Origin: Enterovibrio sp045679545
Lineage (GTDB): Bacteria > Pseudomonadota > Gammaproteobacteria > Enterobacterales > Vibrionaceae
NCBI RefSeq assembly: GCF_045679545.1
Contig: NZ_CP166194.1
Location: 2,542,001 to 2,606,000 of the forward strand
DNA: 64,000 bases
Reading direction: 5' to 3'
Numbering within the stretch: the first letter of the stretch is position 1; every line of letters starts with the position of its first letter. Of the stretch, positions 37,066 through 44,930 are shown piece by piece. A program made the translations under genes and the position numbers. The notes beneath the pieces were generated by a model, which was not told where the DNA came from, did not search any database, and saw only the letters and a list, made by a program, of their open reading frames with translations.

Positions 37066-37197
37066 CTAGAGTACGCGTGTAAGCTGAAAATCTTTTCCAT
37101 ACTCGCACACACGCCCCTGAGTTTCTGTAATTTCCGCGGAATTGACGATAGAATCCGCGATCTGAGTGCAAATACACTGTTAATTAAGGCAAGGCTT

Positions 37198-39201
37198 GTG
37201 ACCCAACCCCGTATCGAACATGCCCAAATCCACTGGAATGATGCTGGAACACCGGTATCTGATAATTTCGACGATGTGTACTTTTCTAACGCCAATGGCT
37301 TGGAAGAAACGCGCTATGTGTTCCTACATCAAAATCATCTTCCGGCACGCTGGCAACAATTCGAGCGAGACCGCTTTGTTATCGCAGAGACTGGCTTTGG
37401 AACTGGCCTAAACTTTCTCGCCACGTGGCAATGGTTTGATGCGTTTTGTGCAGACAACCCGCAAGCCAAAACGCAACAGCTGCATTTTATCAGTTTTGAG
37501 AAGTTTCCCGTTACACAAATCGATCTTGAAAAAGCCCATGCGTCTTGGCCTGAGCTGGCCGACTACGCAAAAGCACTGCGTCAGCACTACCCCGCTGCCG
37601 TGTCTGGCTGCCATCGTCTTATCCTTGCTGATGGACGGGTGACGTTGGATTTGTGGTTTGGTGACATTAAAGATTGCATGCCTCAAGTGTGGACATCGGA
37701 TGATGGCATTGTGGATTGCTGGTTCCTTGATGGTTTTGCGCCTAGCAAAAACCCCGAGATGTGGAGCCAATCTTTGTTCGATGGCATGGCACGTCTCGCA
37801 CGAGAACACTGCACCGTCGCGACGTTTACCGCTGCTGGTTTTGTCCGCCGTGGTTTAATCGATGCGGGTTTTGACATGAAAAAAACCCAAGGCTTTGGCA
37901 CGAAGCGTGACATGATTGTCGGCACCATCAATCAACGTAACCAGCCTCGACAACAAGCGCCTTGGTACAAGCGCTGTCCTCCTGACCTCGCCGACAATAT
38001 TGCGATTGTGGGCGGCGGTGTCGCCAGTGCCACATTGGCGCTGTCTTTGGTTCGCCGAGGCAAAGCTGTGACGCTTTATTGCGAGCATGACAAGCCAGGG
38101 CTTGGCGCATCGGGCAATCGTCAGGGCGCGGTGTATCCGCTACTCAACGGCAGTGGTGACGTACTTTCTCGCTTCTTTGCGCCCGCGTTTTTGTTCTCAC
38201 GTCAGTTTGTTGAGCAAGCAGCTGAAACCATTAACTTTGATCATGACTGGTGCGGCGTAACACAATTAGGCTGGGATGAGAAAAGTGCGGATAAACTAGA
38301 AAAACTACTCAAAGGTGGCTATCCAGAGGCATTGGTTCATGCTGTCACTGCCGAACAAGCGGCAACCATGACCGACATCGACACCGTGCATGGTGGCATC
38401 AGTTACCCCCTTGGTGGCTGGTTGTGCCCCCAACAACTCACACAAGGCTTGCTCGCTAAAGCAGAGGCGACTGGTTTATTGACTTGTCATTTCAATGCCA
38501 AGGTGACAAAGCTAGATATCAGCGATAACGAGTGGCAGCTTCATACCGACGACAACACGTTTGCTCACGATGCCGTCGTGATTGCAAATGGTCACGAGTT
38601 CACACAGTTTGAACAAGCTGCCGCGATCCCAGCTTATTCAGTGCGTGGGCAAGTGAGTCATATCAACACCACAACTGAGCTGAAAAAGCTCAAAACTGTG
38701 CTTTGTTATGATGGTTATCTGACGCCGGTGAACCCAAAAAATGACACCCATTGTATTGGAGCAAGCTATAGCCGTAATGACAGTTCGTTAGCATTTCGCA
38801 TGGCGGATCAAGTCGATAACAAACAACGTTTAGTTAACTGTATTCCTGCGCAATGGCCGAATGCTATCAATGTTGACCACGGTGCTGGGCGTGTTGGTGT
38901 GCGCTGTGCCAGCCGAGATCATCTGCCGTTTGTTGGTGATGTCTGTGATTACAGCAAACTGGTTGATAGCTACAGCGGCCTGCGTGACACGAAAGACACT
39001 GCACAGGATGTGCCGGTTTACCCAAACCTTTACAGCCTACTTGGGCTTGGCTCTCGCGGATTAACCTCAGCACCATTGCTAGGTGAGTTGTTGGCTTCGC
39101 AACTGTGTGGCGATCCTTTGCCTTTGCCCGTTGACGTGCTTAATGCATTGCATCCGGGGCGCATGTGGGTCAGAAAGTTACTGAAAGGCAAAGCACTGTG
39201 A
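37198..39201 (+). CDS. mnmC: Bifunctional tRNA mnm5s2U34 synthase MnmC
   Basis: 667 residues. The N-terminal methyltransferase (about 1-240; GFGTGLNFLATW, and DGFAPSKNPEMWS as the DUF752 signature) is followed by a C-terminal FAD-dependent oxidoreductase (IAIVGGGVASATLALSL from about residue 264, and LGSRGLTSAPLLGELLAS near the end). It converts cmnm5s2U34 in tRNA to mnm5s2U34 in two steps. The start is GTG at 37198 with AAGG upstream; it begins in line with the E. coli protein (GTPVSDNFDDVYFSN). Divergent from fabB. Confidence 0.97.
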   Translation: MTQPRIEHAQIHWNDAGTPVSDNFDDVYFSNANGLEETRYVFLHQNHLPARWQQFERDRFVIAETGFGTGLNFLATWQWFDAFCADNPQAKTQQLHFISFEKFPVTQIDLEKAHASWPELADYAKALRQHYPAAVSGCHRLILADGRVTLDLWFGDIKDCMPQVWTSDDGIVDCWFLDGFAPSKNPEMWSQSLFDGMARLAREHCTVATFTAAGFVRRGLIDAGFDMKKTQGFGTKRDMIVGTINQRNQPRQQAPWYKRCPPDLADNIAIVGGGVASATLALSLVRRGKAVTLYCEHDKPGLGASGNRQGAVYPLLNGSGDVLSRFFAPAFLFSRQFVEQAAETINFDHDWCGVTQLGWDEKSADKLEKLLKGGYPEALVHAVTAEQAATMTDIDTVHGGISYPLGGWLCPQQLTQGLLAKAEATGLLTCHFNAKVTKLDISDNEWQLHTDDNTFAHDAVVIANGHEFTQFEQAAAIPAYSVRGQVSHINTTTELKKLKTVLCYDGYLTPVNPKNDTHCIGASYSRNDSSLAFRMADQVDNKQRLVNCIPAQWPNAINVDHGAGRVGVRCASRDHLPFVGDVCDYSKLVDSYSGLRDTKDTAQDVPVYPNLYSLLGLGSRGLTSAPLLGELLASQLCGDPLPLPVDVLNALHPGRMWVRKLLKGKAL

Positions 39202-39249
39202 TGTTAGGCGGTTAAACGTGAGTATTCTGAGCTGATAGATTCCGAGTAT

Positions 39250-39283
39250 AAAGAAGGCGCTTCATTGAGCGCCTTCTTTGTAT
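39250..39283. terminator. Bidirectional terminator, mnmC / yfcL
   Basis: AAAGAAGGCGCT (39250-39261) pairs perfectly with AGCGCCTTCTTT (39268-39279). It lies between convergent genes; T-rich on the plus strand. Confidence 0.82.
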
Positions 39284-39314
39284 TTATTGATGTTGATGTC
39301 TATTGCAACGGCTT

Positions 39315-39581
39315 TCAGCCCGCTTTCGCTTGCAAAGAGGCCCACAAATTCGCCACCAGCACTTGATCCGCAGGGCTTAGCTCGTTGGCATTGTTTTTCA
39401 AGCTACCATCCACACAGACCTTTAGCGCTTCAATATCATCAACCCCATCTTGCTCGCAATCAGCGGCAGCCAATGAGATGTGGCCACGCAAATACCCACT
39501 TGCAAACAATTCGTCATCTGACGCGGTCTCTACCATGGCGTCTATCAAATCAAGGATCTGTTCTTCGTAGTCTTGGATCAT
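39315..39581 (-). CDS. yfcL: YfcL family protein
   Basis: 88 residues from the ATG at 39581. DYEEQILDLIDAMVETASDD and FASGYLRGH match the YfcL family, and ELSPADQVLVANLW is the conserved C-terminal part. No function is known. The frame is open to 39620, which would overlap epmC; the start at 39581 is preferred because GAGAG lies just upstream and it lines up with E. coli YfcL. Follows epmC, as in E. coli. Confidence 0.9.
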   Translation of the reverse strand: MIQDYEEQILDLIDAMVETASDDELFASGYLRGHISLAAADCEQDGVDDIEALKVCVDGSLKNNANELSPADQVLVANLWASLQAKAG

Positions 39582-39616
39582 AATCTCTCTCATACCAAAC
39601 GCATTCGGGATGGTTA

Positions 39617-40141
39617 TCAATAGGTAAAGTCTGCGGCCGTCAACGTGGGACGATGATAAAACGCACGGAGGGCATCTGAATAGGTTTTTGCGCGCGCTGG
39701 CATACCTTCATCGAGATAAATCAGCACTTGCTCACGCACTTTGGCCGTAAAGCCCGCGCGATCAGACTCGACGCCACTCAAATTGTCACAGCTCACTTGA
39801 AAGCGAAAACCACAGCTCGCAGAAAGAATCCACTCTACCGCTTGTGGCTTTATTTCCACTTTCTCAAATTCCGCCTGCGTTTTTTCATCGCGTCCATCTG
39901 GGTGATACCAGTAGCCATAATCTTCCAGCAATCGACGTTCAGGACCGGCAATACACCAGTGCGCAACTTCATGCATCGCAGATGCAAAAAAGCCACGAGC
40001 AAAGATAATTCGATGCTTCGTGTGAGTTTCATCGGCTGGGAAATAAATAGGTTCGTCACCACCGAGTAATAACTCAGTGTTAAAAGATTCAATAAATGTC
40101 TGATTGAATACAGAAATAAGGTCGTTGTAATCGTGATGCAT
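39617..40141 (-). CDS. epmC: Elongation factor P hydroxylase EpmC
   Basis: 174 residues (YfcM family). The metal-binding motif HEVAHWCIAG is at about residues 57-66 and GYWYHPDGRDEKTQAEFE and WILSASCGFRFQVSCDNLSG are conserved. It hydroxylates the beta-lysylated lysine of elongation factor P, the final step after EpmA/EpmB, which help translate polyproline stretches. ATG start. Forms an operon with yfcL. Confidence 0.95.
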   Translation of the reverse strand: MHHDYNDLISVFNQTFIESFNTELLLGGDEPIYFPADETHTKHRIIFARGFFASAMHEVAHWCIAGPERRLLEDYGYWYHPDGRDEKTQAEFEKVEIKPQAVEWILSASCGFRFQVSCDNLSGVESDRAGFTAKVREQVLIYLDEGMPARAKTYSDALRAFYHRPTLTAADFTY

Positions 40142-40365
40142 GCGTTATTTGTAAATGTCTGGTTACAGCCAAAATCAGTCAGGCGGCATTTTACCTAGCA
40201 CATGCCCTATTGTCGCCGTGATAATTGCCCATTTTGCCGATTTTATCCGCGATAAGCATGAAATTGATTCATGTGTGACTTCGCCTATTTTCATTGGCTT
40301 GTGATTGCCATCACATTTAGAATCGCTACCTCCTTCTCTCATGAAATGCAACCGACTGAATAATA

Positions 40366-41025
40366 ATGTTGTTGTCTACTTTGTACATTATTGGCATTAC
40401 TGCCGAAGCCATGACAGGCGCACTCGCGGCAGGTCGAAGAAATATGGATTGGTTTGGCGTCATGCTGGTGGCCAGTTGCACCGCGATTGGCGGTGGTACA
40501 GTTCGAGACATCTTGCTCGGGCACTACCCCTTAGGCTGGGTCGCGAATCCGCACTATCTGGTGATCGTGTGTGTTGCGGGCATTGTCACCACTTGGATGG
40601 CCTCTTGGGTTGCACGCAATCATAAGCTGTTTGTTTGGCTCGATTCTCTTGGCCTTATTGCCTTTAGTATTATCGGTTGCCGCGTCGCGATAGACATGGG
40701 ATTACCGCCCCTCATCACCGTCGTGTCTGCGGTGGTCACGGGCATATTTGGTGGTTTACTACGTGATTTGCTTTGTCGTCGCCAGCCCATGGTGTTACAC
40801 AAAGAGCTTTATGCGTCGATCGCCTTTTTCTCGGGTTGGATGTATTGGGGGCTGTTCACCTATGGCGAGCACTTAGGTATCAACGAAAACTACGCGATAC
40901 TCTCTACGCTGATTGTGGGCTTCGCCTTTCGCATCTGCGCCGTGACATTTGGCTGGCGTTTGCCTGTGTTTAGCTTTGCTGAAGAAGAGCAAAACGCCCT
41001 AGGAAAAGAAGGACCTAGGCTCTAA
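40366..41025 (+). CDS. TRIC-type cation channel family protein (YicG/YadS)
   Basis: 219-residue membrane protein with seven predicted segments and two copies of the UPF0126/TRIC half-domain. The glycine-rich GGGTVRDILLGHYPL (about 44-58) and its counterpart GGLLRDLLCRRQP in the second half are the family motif. Bacterial TRIC homologues form potassium-permeable trimeric channels; alternatively it could be a glycine transporter as proposed for some UPF0126 members. The ribosome site is weak. The stop codon TAA at 41023-41025 lies inside the first unit of a 7-bp tandem repeat and the last codons lie in one arm of a long inverted repeat. Confidence 0.9.
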   Translation: MLLSTLYIIGITAEAMTGALAAGRRNMDWFGVMLVASCTAIGGGTVRDILLGHYPLGWVANPHYLVIVCVAGIVTTWMASWVARNHKLFVWLDSLGLIAFSIIGCRVAIDMGLPPLITVVSAVVTGIFGGLLRDLLCRRQPMVLHKELYASIAFFSGWMYWGLFTYGEHLGINENYAILSTLIVGFAFRICAVTFGWRLPVFSFAEEEQNALGKEGPRL

Positions 41026-41068
41026 GTCCTAAGTCCTAAGTCCTAAGTCCTAAGTCCTAAGTCCTAAG
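41022..41068. repeat. Heptamer tandem repeat, 6.7 x CTAAGTC
   Basis: Six full copies of CTAAGTC plus CTAAG. The first unit contains the TAA stop of the upstream channel gene. Repeat expansion would not change the protein because the stop is in the first unit. Confidence 0.92.
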
Positions 41069-41086
41069 ACATAGACATAGACATAG
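41069..41086. repeat. Hexamer tandem repeat, 3 x ACATAG
   Basis: Three perfect copies of ACATAG directly after the heptamer array, followed by degenerate GCACAG/ATACAG units to about 41099. Confidence 0.85.
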
Positions 41087-41106
41087 GCACAGATACAGAC
41101 AAATAG

Positions 41107-41140
41107 AAGGGCTGACAGTTTTGAACTGTCAGCCCTTTTC
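41107..41140. terminator. Bidirectional terminator, TRIC gene / aroC
   Basis: Fourteen-base perfect stem AAGGGCTGACAGTT (41107-41120) and AACTGTCAGCCCTT (41124-41137), TTG loop, T-rich tail on the plus strand. Confidence 0.85.
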
Positions 41141-41200
41141 TCTTGTCTTGGCTTTTGCTGTGTCTAGGACCTTCTTTTCCTAGGCCCTAGCATCTTTCAC

Positions 41201-42286
41201 TTAAATCTTCGGCGTCGTGGTGGTGACACCCGCATTCTGCGCACGGTGACGCAGCAGGTGATCCATCAGCACAATAGCCACCATGGCTTCGGCGATGGGT
41301 ACTGCGCGAATACCGACACAAGGATCATGACGACCGCGTGTGACCACATCCACGGTTTCGCCGTCGACGTTAATGGTTTCTCCCGGCACGGTAATGCTGG
41401 ATGTTGGTTTCAGCGCCAAGTGTGCAACGATATCTTGCCCTGACGAAATCCCACCAAGAATGCCGCCGGCATGATTGGTTTTAAAACCAGTTGGCGTTAA
41501 TTCATCGCGGTGTTGGCTACCGCGCTGATTCACCACATCAAAACCGTCGCCGATTTCAACGCCTTTCACCGCATTGATGCCCATCAGTGCAAACGCGATA
41601 TCCGCATCCAAACGGTCAAACACAGGCTCACCCAGACCGACAGGGACATTGTTTGCCACCACGGTCAATTTGGCACCGATTGAATCACCGTCTTTTTTCA
41701 ATTGGCGGATCAATTCATCCAAAGCGTCAAGTTTGGTTTCATCTGGGCAGAAAAAGGGGTTTTGCTCAACCTGATCCCAATCAACCTTGTCGATGGTCAC
41801 ATCACCCATTTCAGACAGGTAGCAACGCACTTCAATGCCATATTCCTGTTTGAGGAGTTTCTTAGCAATTGCACCTGCTGCAACACGCATGGCGGTTTCA
41901 CGCGCAGACGAACGACCGCCGCCACGATAATCGCGAATGCCATATTTCTGGTGATACGTGTAATCGGCATGACCAGGGCGAAAACGGTCTGATATCTTGG
42001 AATAATCTTGTGAACGTTGATCTGTGTTCTCAATCAACAAGCCAATAGACGTGCCCGTTGTTTTGCCTTCAAACACCCCAGATAAGAATTTCACCTCATC
42101 TGCTTCACGACGCTGCGTGGTGTATTTCGACGTACCCGGACGACGACGGTCCAGATCAATCTGTAAATCCGCTTCTGAAATTTCGAGTCCCGGCGGGCAA
42201 CCATCAACGATACACCCTAATGCCAATCCATGACTTTCACCAAAGGTGGTGACGCGAAACACCTGACCAATAGAATTGCCTGCCAT
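41201..42286 (-). CDS. aroC: Chorismate synthase AroC
   Basis: 361 residues, full length. GESHGLALGCIVDGCPPGL near the start, the FMN-binding region RDYRGGGRSSARETAMRVA and RGRHDPCVGIRAVPIAEAM are the three family signatures. It removes phosphate from EPSP to give chorismate, the branch point for aromatic compounds, needing reduced FMN. The upstream prmB terminator at 42456-42489 separates them, so aroC likely has its own promoter in 42287-42455. Confidence 0.98.
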   Translation of the reverse strand: MAGNSIGQVFRVTTFGESHGLALGCIVDGCPPGLEISEADLQIDLDRRRPGTSKYTTQRREADEVKFLSGVFEGKTTGTSIGLLIENTDQRSQDYSKISDRFRPGHADYTYHQKYGIRDYRGGGRSSARETAMRVAAGAIAKKLLKQEYGIEVRCYLSEMGDVTIDKVDWDQVEQNPFFCPDETKLDALDELIRQLKKDGDSIGAKLTVVANNVPVGLGEPVFDRLDADIAFALMGINAVKGVEIGDGFDVVNQRGSQHRDELTPTGFKTNHAGGILGGISSGQDIVAHLALKPTSSITVPGETINVDGETVDVVTRGRHDPCVGIRAVPIAEAMVAIVLMDHLLRHRAQNAGVTTTTPKI

Positions 42287-42455
42287 TACTTCCTCTGTCT
42301 TTTAACTGGCTGCCTTTATTAAGGCATAACTGCATGCTTGTTAATGAAACATAACCGCGCACGAGAAGCAAAAGCTTTTTGCCTGCAAAACAGGCAACCC
42401 TCTGTAGAACGGGGCTCATTTCAACAAACACGACAAAATGTAGGATGTGAAAACA

Positions 42456-42489
42456 AAAAAAGGCTGAAACAGATGTTTTCAGCCTTTTT
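42456..42489 (-). terminator. Terminator after prmB
   Basis: AAAAAGGCTGAAA and TTTTCAGCCTTTTT pair around a short loop; A/T runs flank both sides. Located between prmB and aroC. Confidence 0.82.
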
Positions 42490-42537
42490 AATAGCGAATT
42501 AACCGCAGTTCACGCGATTAAGCTTTATAGATGGTGG

Positions 42538-43470
42538 TTAGTCTTTGTAGATAGAGAACTCGTCTGCCACGCTGACCAGATCTTGATAGGTCATCATGAA
42601 TACACCATGGCCACCATTTTCGAACTCAAGCCACGTCAGCGGAAGCGCTGGGTATTGCTCTTCCACATGCACCATGGAGTTACCCACCTCACAGATCAAA
42701 ACCCCCTGCTCGGTCAGATAATTGGGCGCATTGGCGATAATACGGCGCATCAGTTTCAAGCCATCAGATCCTGCAGCCAAGCCCAGTTCAGGCTCGTGAC
42801 GGAATTCATCTGGCAGGCTGTTCATGTCTTCTTCATCCACATACGGTGGGTTAGAAACAATCAGGTCGTATTTGTCTTTTGGTAAATCACGGAACAAATC
42901 CGAGCGGATTGGGAACACTTGTTGCTCCATGCCATGATCTTGCACGTTCATCTCAGCCACGGCGAGCGCATCGGTAGAAATATCCACCAAATCCACTTCT
43001 GCGTCTGGGAAAGCGTATGCACACGCAATACCAATACACCCACTACCGGTACACAAATCCATGATGCGAGTCGGTTCAACAGACAACATTGGGCTGAAAC
43101 GGTTTTGGATTAGCTCACCAATCGGCGAACGTGGTACCAGTACACGTTCATCAACAAAGAATTCCAAACCACAGAAGTAGGCTTTGTTGGTCAAGTAAGA
43201 CACTGGCGTACGATCGTTGATACGGCGAATGACGCGCTCAACAATACGATGGCGCTCACTGGTCGTCAGGCGGGAGTGACGAGTATCTGCAGGCACATCA
43301 AGTGGCAGATACAGCGTTGGCAACACCAATTGCACCGCTTCATCCCATGCGTTATCCGTTCCGTGACCGTAAAACAAACCTGCTGCATTAAAGCGGCTTA
43401 CCGTCCAACGTAGCATGTCCTGCAGCGTACGCAACTCGTTGACAACTTCATCAACAATAATTTTATCCAA
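42538..43470 (-). CDS. prmB: Ribosomal protein uL3 glutamine methyltransferase PrmB
   Basis: 310 residues. RIMDLCTGSGCIGIACAYAF binds S-adenosylmethionine and VSNPPYVDEED is the glutamine-methylating NPPY motif. It methylates a glutamine of ribosomal protein L3. The frame is open to a GTG at 43482, but a TTG at 43470 is the better start: GGAGG lies five bases upstream and the protein then begins DKIIVDEVVNELRTLQDMLR with 310 residues, exactly the E. coli layout. Divergent from smrB. Confidence 0.94.
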   Translation of the reverse strand: MDKIIVDEVVNELRTLQDMLRWTVSRFNAAGLFYGHGTDNAWDEAVQLVLPTLYLPLDVPADTRHSRLTTSERHRIVERVIRRINDRTPVSYLTNKAYFCGLEFFVDERVLVPRSPIGELIQNRFSPMLSVEPTRIMDLCTGSGCIGIACAYAFPDAEVDLVDISTDALAVAEMNVQDHGMEQQVFPIRSDLFRDLPKDKYDLIVSNPPYVDEEDMNSLPDEFRHEPELGLAAGSDGLKLMRRIIANAPNYLTEQGVLICEVGNSMVHVEEQYPALPLTWLEFENGGHGVFMMTYQDLVSVADEFSIYKD

Positions 43471-43603
43471 AATGGCCTCCACTAGCCTGATTCACCCCAA
43501 CGCACCGCGTTCATCGCTATTGATTTAGACAATTACAAATCCGACAGCGAGACATTGCTTCTATTTTGGGTACAATGCGCCTATCGGTATTTGGAATTGA
43601 CTT

Positions 43604-44134
43604 ATGAGTAAGAAAACCCCGATCTCAGACGATGACTTTTCATTGTTCCGCGATGCGGTGAAAGGCGTTAAAAAACTGCAGCAGGATACCATAAACCCGC
43701 CAAGACGCCAGACAGTGGAACAATCGAGAAAGAAGTTCTCTGACTCGACAGCACGCGATCACACCTTTTATTTTTCAGACGAGTTTGAACCCTTGCTGAA
43801 AGAAGATGGCCCAACGCAATATGCACGCACGGGTGTGTCTAAGTATGAAGTGAAGCGTTTACGACGTGGCGTTTACGTGCCCGACATGTTTCTTGACCTT
43901 CATGGCATGACCCAACTTGAAGCGAAGCGTGAAATGGGCGCACTGATCGCGGAGTGCATCAAAGAAGGGATTAGCTGTGCCTGCGTCATGCATGGCATTG
44001 GAAAGCACATATTAAAGCAGAAAACCCCATTGTGGCTGGCGCAGCACCCTGATGTACTGGCATTTCATCAAGCACCGCTTGAGTTTGGTGGCGCAGGGGC
44101 GCTATTGGTGCTTATCGAGATCCCTGAAAGATAA
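43604..44134 (+). CDS. smrB: Ribosome rescue endonuclease SmrB
   Basis: 176 residues with a C-terminal Smr domain: DLHGMTQLEAKREMG and MHGIGKHILKQKTPLWL carry the conserved DLHG and HGxG motifs. SmrB cleaves mRNA at collided ribosomes to start rescue. A basic, disordered N-terminus (KGVKKLQQDTINPPRRQ) is typical. Ends at a strong terminator. Confidence 0.95.
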   Translation: MSKKTPISDDDFSLFRDAVKGVKKLQQDTINPPRRQTVEQSRKKFSDSTARDHTFYFSDEFEPLLKEDGPTQYARTGVSKYEVKRLRRGVYVPDMFLDLHGMTQLEAKREMGALIAECIKEGISCACVMHGIGKHILKQKTPLWLAQHPDVLAFHQAPLEFGGAGALLVLIEIPER

Positions 44135-44203
44135 CCTCAAGTAGCCTCCATAAAGTGAATACTGCTTCATGCGCACCAATAGACAGCCACAAAACAGCCA
44201 ATA

Positions 44204-44230
44204 AAAAAACGCCCAGTTGGGCGTTTTTTC
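44204..44230. terminator. Bidirectional terminator, smrB / sixA
   Basis: AAAAAACGCCCA pairs with TGGGCGTTTTTT with a GT loop; A- and T-runs on both sides suit the convergent genes. Confidence 0.88.
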
Positions 44231-44297
44231 GTTGTTGACCATTCAAACAAGCAAAGCTATGCGCTAGACACGTAAGGTTGGCGTAAAGCAGTTCACG

Positions 44298-44789
44298 CTA
44301 TGCATAACCCATCAACTGGGAAGGGCTTTTCAACCACATAACGACGCTTTTCTCGCTCGCTGGGTCAAACTCGATGCAAGAAATTGACGATGTTGGAAAC
44401 ATTGGCGCATGACTGTCTTCGTCGAACTCAGCAGTGAGATACCCCACCAGCGGCAAGTGTGAGACCAGCAAAATGCTCAAGGGATTATCAACGCTCACCA
44501 AGGCACGTAGATACGATGCCACATGCTCGCTGTCACCATAAGGCGTAATACCATCTTCAATAAGCACTTTTTGCGCCGAAGGTAAAACGGCCTGGCAGGC
44601 TTCCCATGTTTGCTGAGCACGCAAATAGGGACTCACCAACACCAAATCCAGCCTCCCTTCGGGTAACTGTTGTTTGAGCCAACGAGCCATTTCTACTGAC
44701 TGCTGCTCTCCGCGATCGGTCAATGGTCGTTCTTCGTCACTGGCAGCAAACGTCTGCGCCTCACCATGGCGCATAATATAAATTCGCAT
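44298..44789 (-). CDS. sixA: Phosphohistidine phosphatase SixA
   Basis: 163-residue histidine phosphatase. The catalytic His8 lies in MRHGEA, VSPYLRAQQTWEA supplies the second basic residue, and VSHLPLVGYLTAEF the second His. SixA dephosphorylates phosphohistidine proteins such as ArcB and NPr. Conserved position between smrB and the fad genes. Confidence 0.95.
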   Translation of the reverse strand: MRIYIMRHGEAQTFAASDEERPLTDRGEQQSVEMARWLKQQLPEGRLDLVLVSPYLRAQQTWEACQAVLPSAQKVLIEDGITPYGDSEHVASYLRALVSVDNPLSILLVSHLPLVGYLTAEFDEDSHAPMFPTSSISCIEFDPASEKSVVMWLKSPSQLMGYA

Positions 44790-44930
44790 ATCACTACTGT
44801 TAATTTCTTAGATTCCTGATAATGCTACCAGCCAATTGATCTTTCTGGAACGATAAAGCGCACAGATGTTTGCCTCAATTTGCTTAGGTGGTCATAATTA
44901 AGACCTTGCCTCAACCAGTGAAGGTGCTTT

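Larger units (their letters stand above)
40998..41184. repeat. Inverted repeat of 21 bp flanking tandem repeats and a terminator
   Basis: Arms at 40998-41018 and 41164-41184 match at 20 of 21 positions; each is built of CCTAGG, AAAAGAAGG and CCTAG blocks. The left arm is inside the 3' end of the TRIC gene, the right arm 17 bases before the aroC stop. They enclose two tandem repeats and a perfect hairpin. No transposase or target-site duplication seen. Confidence 0.8.

Noticed and set aside
41022..41086. Possible CRISPR array or phage attachment repeat
   Set aside because: Units are 7 and 6 bp with no spacers, so they are simple tandem repeats; no cas genes or integrase nearby.
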